DNA from: Saussurea involucrata
Taxonomy: Eukaryota; Streptophyta; Magnoliopsida; Asterales; Asteraceae
DNA: 64,000 bases
NCBI GenBank assembly: GCA_033807775.1
Contig: CM066321.1
Span: 249,662,422 to 249,726,421 of the forward strand
Direction of reading: 5' to 3'
Part shown: one piece after another, positions 21,851 through 34,464 of the stretch
Layout: the number at the start of each line of letters is the position of its first letter
Numbering within the stretch: position 1 is the stretch's first letter
Translations under genes and position numbers: made by a program
The notes under the pieces: model-generated
Seen by the model: only the letters and a program-made list of their open reading frames with translations
Databases searched by the model: none
Told to the model about the DNA's origin: nothing

Positions 21851-24800
21851 TTAAGAGGACATGTTCAGCATACCCAGTTTGCTGATTAAGAAGTTAAATC
21901 TCCTTTCATCAAGTACTTTTGTGAACAGGTCAGCAAGCTGGAGGTCAGTTGAAACAAAGTACATTTCAATAGTTCCTTTTTCAACATGATCCTTTATGAA
22001 GTGGTACCTTATGTCGATGTGCTTAGTTTTCGAGTGTTGAACTGGATTGGATGTTATGGCAACTAGTAGAGGTTGAAACACAGTTCTGTTTCTTGGATGT
22101 CCAACTCACCAACTTTTCTCCAAGCAGTTGACAGCTACCAGAAGTACTCTTTCTGTCATTCTTGCATCCTCCATATTCTGAATCTGTATATGCTACAAGC
22201 TCGAAACCAGAGTTAAGAGGATACCAGAGACCCAAAAATTGAGTCCCTTTTAGATATTTAAAGATACGCTTGACAGCTGTTAAATGAGTTTCTGTTGGAT
22301 TTGCTTGAAATCTGGCACAGAGACAGGTTGCAAGCATTATATCAGGTCTGCTGGCAGTTAAGTACAGAAGTGACCCTATCATGCCTCTGTAGTACTTGAC
22401 ATCTATTGGTTCACCATTAAGATCAGAGTCAAGCTTAACTCCAGTGGCAATAGGAGTTTTCATTGGTTTTGAATCATTGAGCTTATACTTTTTCAACATA
22501 TCAGAGATGTACTTAGACTGACTTATGAAAGTCCCTCTGTCTGATTGTTTAACTTGTAAACCAAGGAAGAAAGAAAGTTCTCCCATCATGCTCATTTTGA
22601 ATTCTCTTTTCATTAAACTTTCAAACTTATCACAGTACTCCTGCCTTGTAGACCCAAAGATAATATCATCAACATATATTTGTACCAGAAGTATGTCATT
22701 CTTATACCTTCTAAAGAATAGAGTTTTATCGACAGTACCTTTCTCGAAGTGATTGACCAACAGAAATTTGGACAGAGTTTAATACCAGGCTCTGGGAGCT
22801 TGCTTAAGGCCGTACAGAGCTTTGTCTAACTTGTAAACATGGTCTGGAAACTCTGAACATTCAAAACCAGGTGGTTGCTGGACATAAACTTCTTCTTGCA
22901 GTTTGCCATTCAGAAAGGCAGACTTGACATCCATTTGGTAGACCTTAAAACCCTTATGAGCAGCATAGGCTAGGAAGATTCTGATGGCTTCTAGCCTAGC
23001 CACAAGTGCAAAGGTTTCATCATAGTCAATACCTTCTTCCTGTCTGTATCCCTTTGCAACCAGACGGGCTTTGTTTCTGATGATAATCCCATCTTCATCC
23101 TTTTTGTTTCTAAACACCCATTTGGTTCCAATGGCCGCTTTGCCTTTTGGGAGTGGAACCAAGGACCAAACTTTATTTCTTTCGAATTCCAGAAGCTCTG
23201 CTTGCATAGCTTTGATCCAATTTGGGTCCTCTAGGGCTTTAGAAATTTTCTTCGGCTCAATCATGCTTAAGAAATTTACAAAGAAGGCTTCATTGATTGT
23301 GGTCGATCTTGTCTTCACACCATCTTCAGCAGCACCAATGATAAGATGATGAGGATGATCCTTTGTCCATCGTGTCATGGGAGCATGGACAACAGGCAGG
23401 GTTTGTGCTTCTGATGGAAAAAGATGAACTTCAGCATCAGGGCTCTGTTGATTGGGACCGGGGCTCTGTGGCACACGACTTTGGAGAGTGGCCTCATTGC
23501 TCTGAGAGTCATTAACAGAGCTCTGTGAAGGTGAGCTTTCAAACAAGGAGTCTTTGCCAATATTAGTTAGCACAGGTGATGATGGCTCTTGTTCAGGTCC
23601 TCTCTCGTTCTGATGTGGTTCCTCATTTCTCTGTATCACTCCTATAGACAGAGAAGAAGATGGTGACATATTAGAAGGACCAGTGAGAGATGTACCTGTC
23701 AGATTCTGTTTTGTTGAGTTCTGAACTTGATCTCCTCTGTTGATGTTATCAGAGGAATCATCATCATTGAAGAAATCGTTGAACATGAGATTGATATCTT
23801 CTTCCCTTGTCTTTGAAGAACTTGTCTTTTTCTGTTCTGTCTGTGTCCCCTCTGTTGATTTACGATCAGAGGAGCTCGATGTGCTTTCATCAAAGGACAC
23901 GTTTACACTTTCTTGAATGACCCGACATCTGGAGTTGTAGACTCTGTAGGCTTTAGAGGTTAAGGAATAACCAAAAAAGATTCCTTCGTCTGCTTTCTTA
24001 TCAAACTTTCCCAACTGATCTCTGTAATTCAATATGTAGCACTTGCAACCGAAAACATGAAAGAATTTCACGTTTGGTCTTCTATTGTTGATGAGTTCAT
24101 AAGGAGTCTTCTTAAATCTCTGTACTATCACAGCTCTGTTTTGGGTAAAACAGGCTGTTGAGACTGCTTCTGCCCAAAAATTTATTGGAAGGACAGAGCC
24201 AGCCAACATGGTTCTGGCGGCTTCTACTAGCGTTCTGTTCTTTCTTTCCACAACTCCATTCTGTTGTGGAGTTCTTGCAGCTGAAAAGTTCTGGGAAATA
24301 CCTTCCTCTGATGGGTAGGTATCAATTTTGGCATTCTTGAATTCTGTCCCATTATCACTTCTCAACTTTTGCACTTTTAATCCTAACAGAACCTGTATCC
24401 TTCTCAACAAACTTATCAAAATATCTGGGACATCATATTTTACTCTGATGAACTCAATCCAAGTATATCTAGAATATTCATCAATTAAAACAAGGATAAA
24501 CTTCTTGCCCGACAGACTTTGCACAGAGATTGGACCACAGAGATCCACGTGAAGCATATGCAAAGGTCTGGGACAACTATGATCACTCTTTGTTCTATGT
24601 GAATATCTTTTCATCTTACCCAGTTCACAAGCAGAACAGAGATGGTCTTTGTCAAATTTCAGAGAAGGAAGTCCTTTTACTAACTTCAGTTTCACGAGCT
24701 TGTCAAGGTTTTGAAAGTTCAAATGGGCAAATCTTTTATGCCAGAGCCAGGCATCTTCATTTTTCAAAGACACTAAACAGAGTTTCTCTGTTGTAGAGTT

Positions 24801-25166
24801 TTGGTTTGGTTTAAAATTCATTTTGTAAAGATTGCCTTTTCTGTCAGCTCTTAAAAGTTCTTGACCAGACTCGGAAAGTAACAAGGAACAATATTTTTTC
24901 CTGAAATTGACATCAAATCCGTGATCACAGAGTTGACTTATACTGAGAAGATTATGATCTAATCCTTCAACATAAGCAACTTTAGAGACTGAAACACCAC
25001 CATTTACTAATGTACCAAAACCTTTAATCTGTCTGCCATTGTCTCCTCCGAAGGTTACTGCACTTCCCATCTTGTTCTTAAAAGAAGTTAACAGCTCCTT
25101 ATTCCCCGTCATGTGCCTGGAGCATCCAGAATCCAAGTACCAGATCTGCACATGAGGTTTCTGCAA
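21851..25166 (-). pseudogene. Element J pol: protease, integrase, RT and truncated RNase H
   Basis: Starts in frame right after the gag stop. Protease WYLDSGCSRHMTG; integrase HHCC (HKRFAHLNF, CSACELGKM), core (VDLCGP, RSDNGTEFKN, RTPQQNGVVERKNRT), GCKCYILN; RT with QMDVKSAFLNG and YVDD; RNase H. A TAA near 22779 interrupts RT after APRAWY. In RNase H the sequence jumps from VSTST (about 22075) straight to SNPVQHSKTKH; the roughly 40 residues between, including the TAEAEY and YCDSTSAI catalytic segments of A and C, are missing and the frame changes. The terminal LADLFTK and LGMLNM remain. J therefore could not complete reverse transcription with its own enzyme. Confidence 0.92.
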
Positions 25167-25172
25167 GACAGA

Positions 25173-28100
25173 TTAGTTCCTTTTAGGTACCCATTGCATA
25201 ATGGGTCCTTTCCTGTTAGGCTTAGGTGGGTTGACAGACTTTCCTTTAGGCTTTCCATACTGTGATGGTGTGCCAGAGGTTTTCCTCTGTGTATTCTGAA
25301 CAGTCGTGGGATTTTTATTTTGAACGTACTGATTCAGAACACAGTGGGGACCATTCAGATGATTTTGCAATTTTAGTAACAGTTGAATACAATTGCAGTT
25401 GATGGAACATGACTGATGCACATTGTTTTTATTCAAAAACTGTTTGAATGGAGCTTGATTCTGAAAGATTTTAGGACCAGATGTCTTTGCATACAATCTG
25501 TCCTGGTTCTGTTTCTTAAAACTGATATTCCTAGAAACAGACTCTGTTGACACGAAGCTCTTTGGAATAGATTCATTTGACCAGAAAGGATTTCTTCTTT
25601 GATTTACACCAGAATTTGGAATAGATCTGTTGTTTGCTATCCATTTTCCCTTCTGTTCTAGAGTGAATTTTACTGGTTTGAAAGCAAGAGGAACATTTGG
25701 GTTTACAAAAACACTTTTGTTTTTCTCTCTCTTCTCCACTTCTACTGCATTAGAAGCAAGAATCTTAAAACCTTTGTTGTTAAACTCAGTTACCGGTATA
25801 AACCTTGATTGTTTCTTGAAGAAAGAAACATCATCTTTTAGATTCGTAGATTCTATCGGTATCTGCTTTAACTTGTGTAAAATTTTCTTTTGACCACAAA
25901 AAATCTGTTCATCTACTTCAGAGTCAGAGTCACTGTCAGAGCCTAGAAAGTCTCTAGTGGCTCTGTCGGAGGTTTTCGTTTCAATGGGTATGACAGAGAT
26001 ATTTGTTTTGACAGTTCTGAACCTTCTCAACTTTGGCTTTAAAGAATCTGAAACAGCATTTTCCTCGATAACTTTCAACAAATCTTCCTCAAAAGATGTT
26101 CTTATGGATTCAGGAGTAGGAGAGAAGACTGGGGCTTCTGGATTGAGTTTGCTCTGTGGGATTTCAACAGAGGACTCAGTCATAGAAGTAACAGACTTCT
26201 GTCCTTTGAATGAGTTGAAGTTAAAAATCTATTTTGTATCCAAGTCCTTGACAGAGTTAGGAAGTATGATTCTAGCTCTTCCTTGATCAAGAATAAACTT
26301 AGAGGATGGTTTTAAAACCTTTTCATGATCAGAGGAATCATAGCTGACGTTCCTAAAGTCAAGATTTCTTGGTTTTGAGAAAGCATCTGAAGTTTTGGTT
26401 CTTTTGAAAACAGCATTACCAGATATCACGTCCTCTTGGATTTTCCCAACACAAAAGGCAGAGGACAGAGATGTCTTCTTCCTTTCGTCATAGGGAGCAA
26501 GGTCAGAGAAACCAAGACCTTGCGTATCCATCTGTGAATTTATCTTGATGTGCACATCTTGTGCATCCTGGTATTTTTTTAATCTGAATTTCTTTTCTCT
26601 GTAGGGATTGATGCAGAATTTCCCTTTCTCTTTGAAAATAGTCAGTTAGAGCAACAGAGTTAAGTCTCTCTGTTTCAGACTTTTTCAATTTTTCAGACTT
26701 CTGTTTCAAAACATTTTCATATTCGTTAATTTTGTCAGAAAACAGGCTCTCTTTCTTCTTTTGCAAGATTTCTAGCTCAGATTTTTCTTTGAAGATTTCT
26801 TCCTTTTCTTGTTCCAAGAGAGTTTTCTCTCTCTTGTAAAAGGACAGATCCTTCTGAGCTAGCTTTCTTAGCTCTTTTTCTTCAGAAAGTTTTTGTTTAA
26901 GAAGTTGAAATTCCTCATTCAGCATAGAAACATGCATTTCTAATTCTGAGTCAGACTTGGATTCAGATGAACATACCTTGGCACTGGGTCTGGTGGTCTC
27001 CAGCGCTCTGTCGTCAGACTCTGTCGTAGTAAGAGCAAATGCATGAGCTAGATCTTCTTCTTCTGTTGTTCCCTTCGTTATCTCTGTTCTCCAGTCATCC
27101 AGTCAACAGCTTCTTCTAAACTTTCATCATCCACAGCAACTCCACAAAAGTTGGCTTGTTCTTGTTCATCATCAGAGGATGAATCAGAAACCCAGTTCTC
27201 CATTTCAGCAACATAGCTTCTTTCTCTGTAGTTGTACTTGTATTTGTTCTTGTAGTAGTCCTGGTCTTTTACCAGTTTGCCTCTACAATTAACAGAGAAG
27301 TGCCCAGGTTTGCCACATCTGAAGCAACGTCCATCATTCTGATTGATGGGTTGAGCAGCATCGGCCTTCTGTTGTGCTGGTGGATTTTCTCTTCTGCTTT
27401 GTGGAGGTTGTCTTTGTTCTGTGGTAACTCTGTTGTTACTTTGTTCTGGTGCAGCGTATTCTCTTCTGTCTTCTTTTCTCTCATATCTACCTCTTCTGTC
27501 AAACTTATTGCCAAATCTCTTGTTAAATTGTTGAGTTATTAGAGCAAGAGATTGAGCAAAAGCTTGAATGTCATCATCCTCTGATGAGCTTTCCTCTGTA
27601 TCACTCTCTGCAACTAAACCTTTCTTTCCTTTCTTTTTAACGGACATATCTTTCTTTTTCTCTCAGTTTGAACTCTCTCTGTTGGACTTTTCTGATGTGG
27701 TTTTCTTAGAATCAGAAACTAAAGCGATTGGGCCTGCAATGGTGGATTTGCCTTTTTGCTTGACAACATCCTTCTCTTGTGCGGCCAAAGTGCCATACAC
27801 ATCTGTTAGATACCATGCATCTAAGTCCTAGTTGGCTTGTAAAGACATGGACAGATTTAACCATTCATCATTCAAACTTTTCAAAAACAGAACATTGTTA
27901 TCTTCCTTCGACATAACAACCCCACATTTTTTGCATTTGTTGATCAACACATTAAATCTGTTGTAGGTTTGTTGTAAGGTTTCCTCAGGAAGTGCCTTGA
28001 AATCGTTGTATTAATTTATACATTGGGTCCTTCTGTTCTTTTGGGTCTTGATACCACCCTCAAGTTGGTTAAGAAGTTGATCCCAGATTTCCTTAGCAGT

Positions 28101-28448
28101 AACACATGAATCTAGTTCTTGAAATATTTCGTTTGGAATGGCCATTATCAGTAGTCTAACTGCTTTAAGATCATTTTCCATTTTTAGATTTTCCTCATCA
28201 GTAAAACCTGTGGTTTTAATCTCATAATGAGCTGGAATCTCAGCAGTAGTTCCTATTTCGGGTACACGAGGAACAAAAACCATGGGTTGGTATGGTCCGT
28301 CCGTGACAGATCGCATTAAGTCTTTATCCATACCATCGAAAAAGTTAACCATCCTGATCTTCCACTGAGCATATTCATCTCTCAGAAGAGTAGGAGGTTT
28401 TGTTAAATAACCAGCAGTATAGATAGCATTTATACCGTTGTTCGCCAT
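25173..28448 (-). pseudogene. Element J gag
   Basis: ATG at 28448 (MANNGINAIYTAGYLTKPPT). UBN2-like domain to about codon 230, knuckle CFRCGKPGHFSVNC, acidic Ser-rich segment, coiled coil (KEEIFKEKSELEILQKKKE), a QGLGFSDLAPY peptide matching GIGLCDIDPY in H, a cysteine/histidine motif CNCIQ...HLNGPHC and the closing WVPKRN. Nonsense codons: TAA near 28011, TAG near 27829 (from a Gln codon by comparison with H) and a TGA near 27665; the segment around 26503-26937 lies in another frame, so at least two indels exist. The stop after KRN is the native gag stop; pol follows in the same frame. Confidence 0.88.
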
Positions 28449-28718
28449 TTTGAGAAAGACAGAGTACAGTTGTTAAAAAGAGTTTCAACTCGAAGATGAG
28501 TTTTAAACAGTAACTAATGGAACAGTAACTTCTAAGAGAAACGTTTAAACTAAGCTAGAAAGCTTTAAACACAGTTATATGAGCTATGAAAGCTTGTTTA
28601 GACTAGGAAGCAGTAAAAACAGAGTATGTAATGAAGCTTTTAAAGGCACACAAACACAATCAACAACAATGAGTCAACCTTGGTAGATTGGATCGTTTGG
28701 TTTAAGAAAACTAAAGGA

Positions 28719-28730
28719 GCTCTGATACCA
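28719..28730 (-). other. Primer binding site of element J
   Basis: Minus strand TGGTATCAGAGC two bases from the LTR. The leader 28449-28718 has no other recognised feature. Confidence 0.95.
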
Positions 28731-28732
28731 AT

Positions 28733-29426
28733 TGTAGGTTCCCAGATTCACGTTGTATCATATTAATGGTAGTGAAATAGACAGCGGAAGCATATTAAAT
28801 AAAGCCATTAAAATGAGTGATTGTGTAAACGATAAATGAACTATGAGAATCAAATATTGAACAGTAAAAATGATAACATGATCAGATATAAAAGCTGCTC
28901 ATATATTGATAATGAATCACACCAAGAACATGTTCGAGTGTGTTCGAAAATCTCATAGGACAACAATATCGTACGGAGGTAGTGCTCGGGATTGCTGCAG
29001 TGTGTGTTTAAATAATTGTGGAAAAACTACTCTTCCCAAAGCTTACAATTGTTTGTTCCACTACCTCTCTATTTATAGCCCTGGAAAAGTGAAGGCAGTG
29101 TACTATCGTACCCTAGAATGACACGTGGAAAGTGTGTCTCCTATTTTTAGGGCATACGTGGAAAGTATGGACACTTGTCTAACACTTGGGATTTCCTACG
29201 AGACTTAGGCTGACAGAGGTCTTCACTTCACCAGAGCTCTTTCGCAAGAGCTCTGTTGGTCTTCTGTTAAACACTTGTTCTTCTGTTGGAAGTCTTCGAC
29301 AGAGCTATGTTGAGCTCTGTTGGTCTTCTGACTTGAACTTCTTCCGAATCTTCTGTCTGATCTCTGTTGGTCTTCTGACTTGAACTATTTTCAATACTTT
29401 TACATAACAGATACTTGGGGCCAACA
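28733..29426 (-). repeat. Element J 5-prime LTR with promoter
   Basis: 694 bases, partner of 16123-16816. TATAAATAG at 29069-29077 (minus strand) and a G-box GACACGTGG upstream of it. Confidence 0.95.
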
Positions 29427-30262
29427 GTGCAGCAGAGAAGTTCTGGGATATGCCTTCTTTTGTAAGGTAAGCTTCAATGACAGAGTTTTTAAATTCTGTG
29501 CCATTGTCGCTTCTCAGCTTTTGAATCCAACACTCATACAGAACCTGGATTCTTTTCATTAGGTTTATCAGAATGTTAGGAACATCTGATTTCTTTTAGA
29601 CAAATTCCACCCATGTATATCTCGAGTATTAATCAACCAACACAAGTATGTACTTCTTACTACCAAGGCTCTGTGTAGCTATTGGACCGCAGAGGTCTAC
29701 GTGGAGCATGTACAGAGGCCTTGGGCAGGACATATCAGTCTTTCCTTTATGGGAAATGATCTTTATTGAATTTAACATTCGGCAGACCTTTGACTAAATC
29801 AAGTTTGACAAGCTTATCAAGAGTATGAAAGTTTAAGTGGCAGAACCTGTTGTGCCATAACCAGGCTTCTTCATTTTTACAGGCAACAAGGCAGAGCTTG
29901 TCTTTCTTATTTTTAACATTGAAATTCATAAGGTACAGATCACCTTTTATTTCAGCCTGCAGAAGTTCGACGCCTGTATCTTCTCCTTGCAAAGAGCAGA
30001 AAGTTCTTTTAAACATAACGTCGAACCCAGTATCACAAAGTTGGCTAACACTGAGAAGATTGTGCTTAAGGCCATCTACATATGCAACTTTGCAAACTGA
30101 TATGTTTTCCTTTTTGATGACTCCATAGCCTTTAATATATCCCTTCTTGTTGTCGCCAAAGGTTACAGATCCTCCATCGAGTTTATCTTTGTAAGAGGAT
30201 AGTAGACCTCTGTCGCCAGTCATGTGCCGCGAGCACCCGGAGTCGAGATACCAGATCGGCAC
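29427..30262 (-). pseudogene. Element H protease and N-terminal integrase
   Basis: Protease with WYLDSGCSRHMTG at the start, then the GAG-pre-integrase zone (VAYVDGLKHNLLSVSQLCD, WLWHNRFCHLNF). The frame ends at FNKDHFP near 29747, and a shifted frame continues with LHVDLCGP, stop codons around 29620-29600, then KLRSDNGTEFKNS and EGISQNFSAA, where element J is inserted. The frameshift near 29750 removes the cysteine pair of the HHCC finger. Decayed. Confidence 0.88.
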
Positions 30263-30282
30263 ATACTGCTTCTGTAGAACAA

Positions 30283-33200
30283 TCAGAGCTTTTTAGGTAC
30301 CCATATCCAAATGGGTCCAAATTTGTTAGAGGGCTTCAAGGTTGCCTAAACATCCTTGGTTTTGGTTTTGGTTTTAACTTCAGATGAAGAACCATGTTGT
30401 TTCTTCTTACCCTTGAATTTTGCATTCTTTTTGGGTCTAGAGAGGAAACATTGTGGACTAGAGAAGTGTTTATTCAATTGATGCATAAGTTCAAAACAAT
30501 GACAATAATGAATATGTGAAGAAATTTGCTTGAACTTCTCATTAAAAACACTGAAAAGGGGTACAGAGGCTTTATTATTACAATCTATCCTAGCATTTGA
30601 CTTCCTATTACAAGAAGGCTGATGTAGACTAGATTGCTGTTTTGAAAATTCTCTTTTGGGAGTAGTCTTCTGTGGACCCCTTCCTCTGTGGTGAACTTCT
30701 GCAGGTTTCACTGTCACAGAAGAAAAAGATTTGTTATTTTCAACCCACTTACCCTTTTGTTGCCAAGTTAATTTCTCTTTAAAAGGCCTCAAGGGTTTTG
30801 AAGTTTTTGAACTTGTTGGATTCGGAGAAGACATTTCCTTGTTTTTTTGATTTTCTTAAGCTCAAGAGAGGTTTTGGCTTGTATACACATGTCCAAAAAG
30901 TCTGGACAGATAGGAATCCTTGTGGTTTTCTCCTTAGGAGGAATGGTTCTGTTAAGAACTTCAGAGGGAAGCTTAATTTCCTCTAAGCCACAAGGAACTA
31001 TCTCTGAATTTATTGAGTCAGTCTCAGATTCGTCAGAGGATGAATCGTCCTCATATACAGAGGTTGAGGCACTTAGATCTCTTTCAACAGAGGCTGGACT
31101 TTCTGAGCATGTGCCATACTCACTTTCTTCCATTTCTTTAGGACTACTTTCCAAGTCAACAGAAGTATTTATCAAGATCTCCTCAGAGAGTTTTTGTTCG
31201 ACAGAGGATGTACAGAGGTTCTCATAAAAATTGTTTTTGCCGATTTCCATTATTTCATTTTCAGAAATATGTGTCAGTTTTTCTTCTGAAGAAGCAGGCA
31301 TGAACTCAGGTGCCTCTGCCGATAGAGTCTTTTCAGAGTCTATTGTACAGACAAAAGCAACCTGGGTTTGTGTCTCTGGGTCACCAAACTTGAAGATTCC
31401 TATCTGATCTTGAGTTTTCAGATATCTTTTGGGTTTGGAGTCTCTTTTGACAGAGGCTGAGGGTGATAAATCTGTGTTTTGATACCACACATTTATCATC
31501 TTCAAAGGTTTCCTCTTGTGTGGTTCCCCAGAGATTTTCTGTCTTTTGCTTACAGAGAGTAAATTCGGAAAACCGGGTTTTCTTGTACTTCCAATACAAA
31601 ATAGAGAAGACATGGACATGTTTCTTTTGGTTCCAGTATATGGATCTATGTCACATAAACCAATTCCCCTTCTTCCTATTTGTGTATTGATTTTCTCGTA
31701 CACCTTCTGCGCATCTTGGTATATTTTAATTGAAAGGTCTCTTCTGAGTAGGTCTTGATGAAGGACTTCTCTTTCCTTTTGAAAATAGTTCTTAAGAACA
31801 AGAATATTCATTCTGTCGCTCTCAACATCCACAAGTTCTTTAGATTTAGCTTTTAAGACAAAGTTGAGTTCTGTAATCTTTTCTTTCAAATGATTTATAT
31901 GTTTGTTCCAGTTAGTTTCAATCTCTTCCTTTTCTTGAAATATTTTTGCCTTTTCTTGAGTGAGAAGTTTGGCTTCTCTTTCAAAGAATGCAAGCTTTTT
32001 CTGGATATTTTCACAAGTCCTTTTAAGTTCAGTGTGTTCAATGGTCAGTTTAAGCAAATCAGCTTTTGTTTCATTAGAGGAAGAGTCAGAAGTGGATACC
32101 TCACTGTCAGAGTCGGAAGAGCTGACCTCTGCCATCCCGCAGAACAGGGCGTTCTTCTTTTCACCTTCGTCAGAGGATTCATCTGACTGCCAGTTTTCCT
32201 GCTCCACCATGAGCGACATCTGAGCATAATATTCTGCTTTCTTTTTGTAGAAAGTAGAGTCCCTCTGAGAGCGGTTTGGTTTGCTCCTGCAGTCTGCAGC
32301 ATAGTGGCCTGGTTTGCCACAATTGAAACAACCCTGATTCTGGGGTGCATTCCCAGTTTTATCGCCTGGCCTCTGTTGGTCACCACCTCTGTCATTCTTG
32401 TCATTTGACCTCTGTTGGTCATTACCGTCTCCTCTTCCCTGATTCCTCGGCTCATACTTCCCTCCACGATCATCTCTCCCATTGCGTTCATATCCAGACT
32501 TCTTCTGGTTTCCTCTACTGAATTCTCGGGTCAAAAGAGCTAAAGATTTAGCTATTGAGACCATGGTTGCCTCCTCTTCTTCTACCAATTCCTCTTCTTC
32601 ACTATCAACGACCAACACCTTCTTCTTCTTCTCTTTCTTCTCCTCCATAGACTTCTCCTTCTTTGGTTTCTCCTTAGCTTCTGTCGCCTTACCAACAAGT
32701 GCAAGAGGCACATTGGTTTGAGCTTTTGCATGTGCAATCTGAGGTTCTTGGGCTGCCAATGTTCCATAAAGATCTGATAGATTCCAGGTGTCTAAGTCCT
32801 GATTAGTTTGCAGAGACATAGACAGCTGGAGCCATTCTTCATTTAGGCTCTTTAGGAACATGACGTTGTTCTCCTCAGAGGTTCTATGGATTCCAAACTT
32901 CTTACATTTGTTGATGAGAGAGTTAAACCTGTCATAGGTTGACTGCAGAGACTCTGTTGGCAGAGCTTTGAATGTGTAGTATTCGTTGATGCATTGGGCT
33001 CTGCGGTTCTTCTGAGTCTTGGCCCCTCCCTCCAATTGTTTCTCCAGTTCCTTCCATAAATCGTATGCAGATTCACACGCATCTAGGGATTGGAAGAGGT
33101 CAATGGGTATGGCCATTATCAGAAGTCTCTTGGTCTTCTGAGCAACTTCGTATCTTTCCCAGTCAGCTGGAGACCATTTATCTTTTGTCTTTGGTTTCTC

Positions 33201-33416
33201 GTGCTCAGGAATCTCTGGAGTGTCATCTGTGGCAGGTACACGTGTTACTGTGACCATGGGAACGAAAGGAGGATTGTGGATATAGTGAATGAGTTCTTTG
33301 TCAGTACCCTCGAAGAAGTAAATCATTCGTATCTTCCACTGAGGGTACTCATCTCTGAGTAGAGTGGGTGGCTTGGTTAAAGAACCAGCGGTGAAGAAGT
33401 TGTTCGTGTTCGTCAT
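30283..33416 (-). pseudogene. Element H gag
   Basis: Long frame of 875 codons from the ATG at 33416. UBN2-like domain residues 10-230; Lys/Glu-rich linker; knuckle CFNCGKPGHYAADC at 363-376; acidic Ser-rich segment; coiled coil about 455-580; RGIGLCDIDPY peptide. The motif PETQTQV at about residues 680-686 (31359-31376) matches the TQT class of dynein light chain LC8 ligands. One base appears lost from an A run near 30840 (AAAAAAA), throwing the last part into another frame (30834-30346) that carries CHCFE...HFSSPQC. A TAG at 30346 precedes the conserved IWVPK end at 30283. Native length would be about 1040 codons. Confidence 0.88.
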
Positions 33417-33706
33417 TTTGAAAGTAGTTTAGAAAATACCAGAAAACAGAGTATGAACAGCAAACTTTCAGATGATGGAATGGGTTTTACCAAATGAGTT
33501 TATAAGCTTAAAACCTTGAACAATGCACTAAAATGGAGAGTTTTAACCAAAGAAACAGGTTCTGTAAGTTTACCAAAGTCGAACTGGTCGAGAGTGGCAG
33601 AAAAACAGAGTCTGTTTGAAAAATATGAAGAACATGTTAAAGACAAACCAAGTTTCTACCTGAAATCATTGTAAGAGAGGATCTCTTGATATAGAAAATC
33701 AAGGAT

Positions 33707-33719
33707 GGCTCTGATACCA
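33707..33719 (-). other. Primer binding site of element H
   Basis: Minus strand TGGTATCAGAGCC next to the LTR. The leader 33417-33706 shows nothing else. Confidence 0.93.
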
Positions 33720-33720
33720 A

Positions 33721-34421
33721 TAGTTGATCCCGATTTTACTCAACAATGATGTTTCTATCTAATAGTTCAAACAAATAACGGTGCGGAAGCATTTTAACGA
33801 ACTAAAAGATATTTTATGGTAGAAAAACACACAATATCAAATACGTGAAATAGAAATAACACAAGTACTTAACTCAATGATTCACTGTATATTGATAAGC
33901 CAAGAACACCAAGAACACCGAAAGTATAATATGAATTCTGCTCTAAGGGTGTGTGTGTCGTGCAAAGTTAATAGAAGAGCTCAACATGAGCCTTCTATTT
34001 ATACTATTCATCAGGGGACAAGCTTTAGACAATAAGGACTAAGGGTACAAAGACATGATCGTGGGACTGCTATAGGTACAACGTTAATGTAGTGCGCCAT
34101 TTTCTGCAAAGGCTGTAACCCATCAGAGGTTGACACGTGGAATGTGCAGGGCACGCCTTGTACGAATGATCTTCAGGATCTTCGTACAGCAGAGGCACGT
34201 GAGAGGCACGATCGTCCTTGTCTTGATCTTCAGATAATCTTCTAATTCTTCAGTCCTTATACCACAGAGGCTATGTCAAGTTTGGCAGAGGCTCTGTGGC
34301 CTTGTCTTCTGTGAATGTCTTTAGTTGGATATTCTATCGGTGTCTTGGCAGAGGCTCTGTCGATGTATTTACATTTAGCCTATTTTTCATATACTTCTAT
34401 TCATAGAATTTGGAGCTAACA
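33721..34421 (-). repeat. Element H 5-prime LTR
   Basis: About 700 bases ending GAGCTAACA at 34421. The inner edge is uncertain (33721 or 33725): by alignment to J the LTR would start at 33721 with TA in place of TG, whereas TGATCCC starts at 33725. TATAAATAG at 33995-34003 (minus strand), G-box GACACGTGG near 34133, and several CAGAGG/CTCTGT words at 34180-34350. Partner LTR outside the window. Confidence 0.85.
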
Positions 34422-34464
34422 GTTTTAAAATTTGAAATAAGATTTCCTTTATCTGATTTGTTGG

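Larger units (their letters stand above)
16123..29426 (-). mobile_element. Element J: complete but decayed Sirevirus-type copia element (13.3 kb)
   Basis: Two 694-base LTRs, primer binding site, gag, pol, a 4-kb post-pol ORF and polypurine tract, all on the minus strand, flanked by GTGCA at 16118-16122 and 29427-29431. The LTRs differ at 12 positions by eye (1.7 percent), so J is older than B and C. It is defective: nonsense codons in gag, pol and the post-pol ORF, and loss of the RNase H core. Confidence 0.95.
15814..34421 (-). mobile_element. Element H: copia element (Sirevirus-like), 5-prime half, split by J and cut by A
   Basis: Two pieces are in the window: 29427-34421 (5-prime LTR, gag, protease, start of integrase) and 15814-16122 (integrase continuation). 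Element J lies between them with a GTGCA duplication. The remaining pol lies left of element A, outside the window. The right end abuts Athila-type sequence at 34422 (GTTTT at 34422-34426 is the probable target duplication). The proteins are clearly related to J but diverged. Confidence 0.88.
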
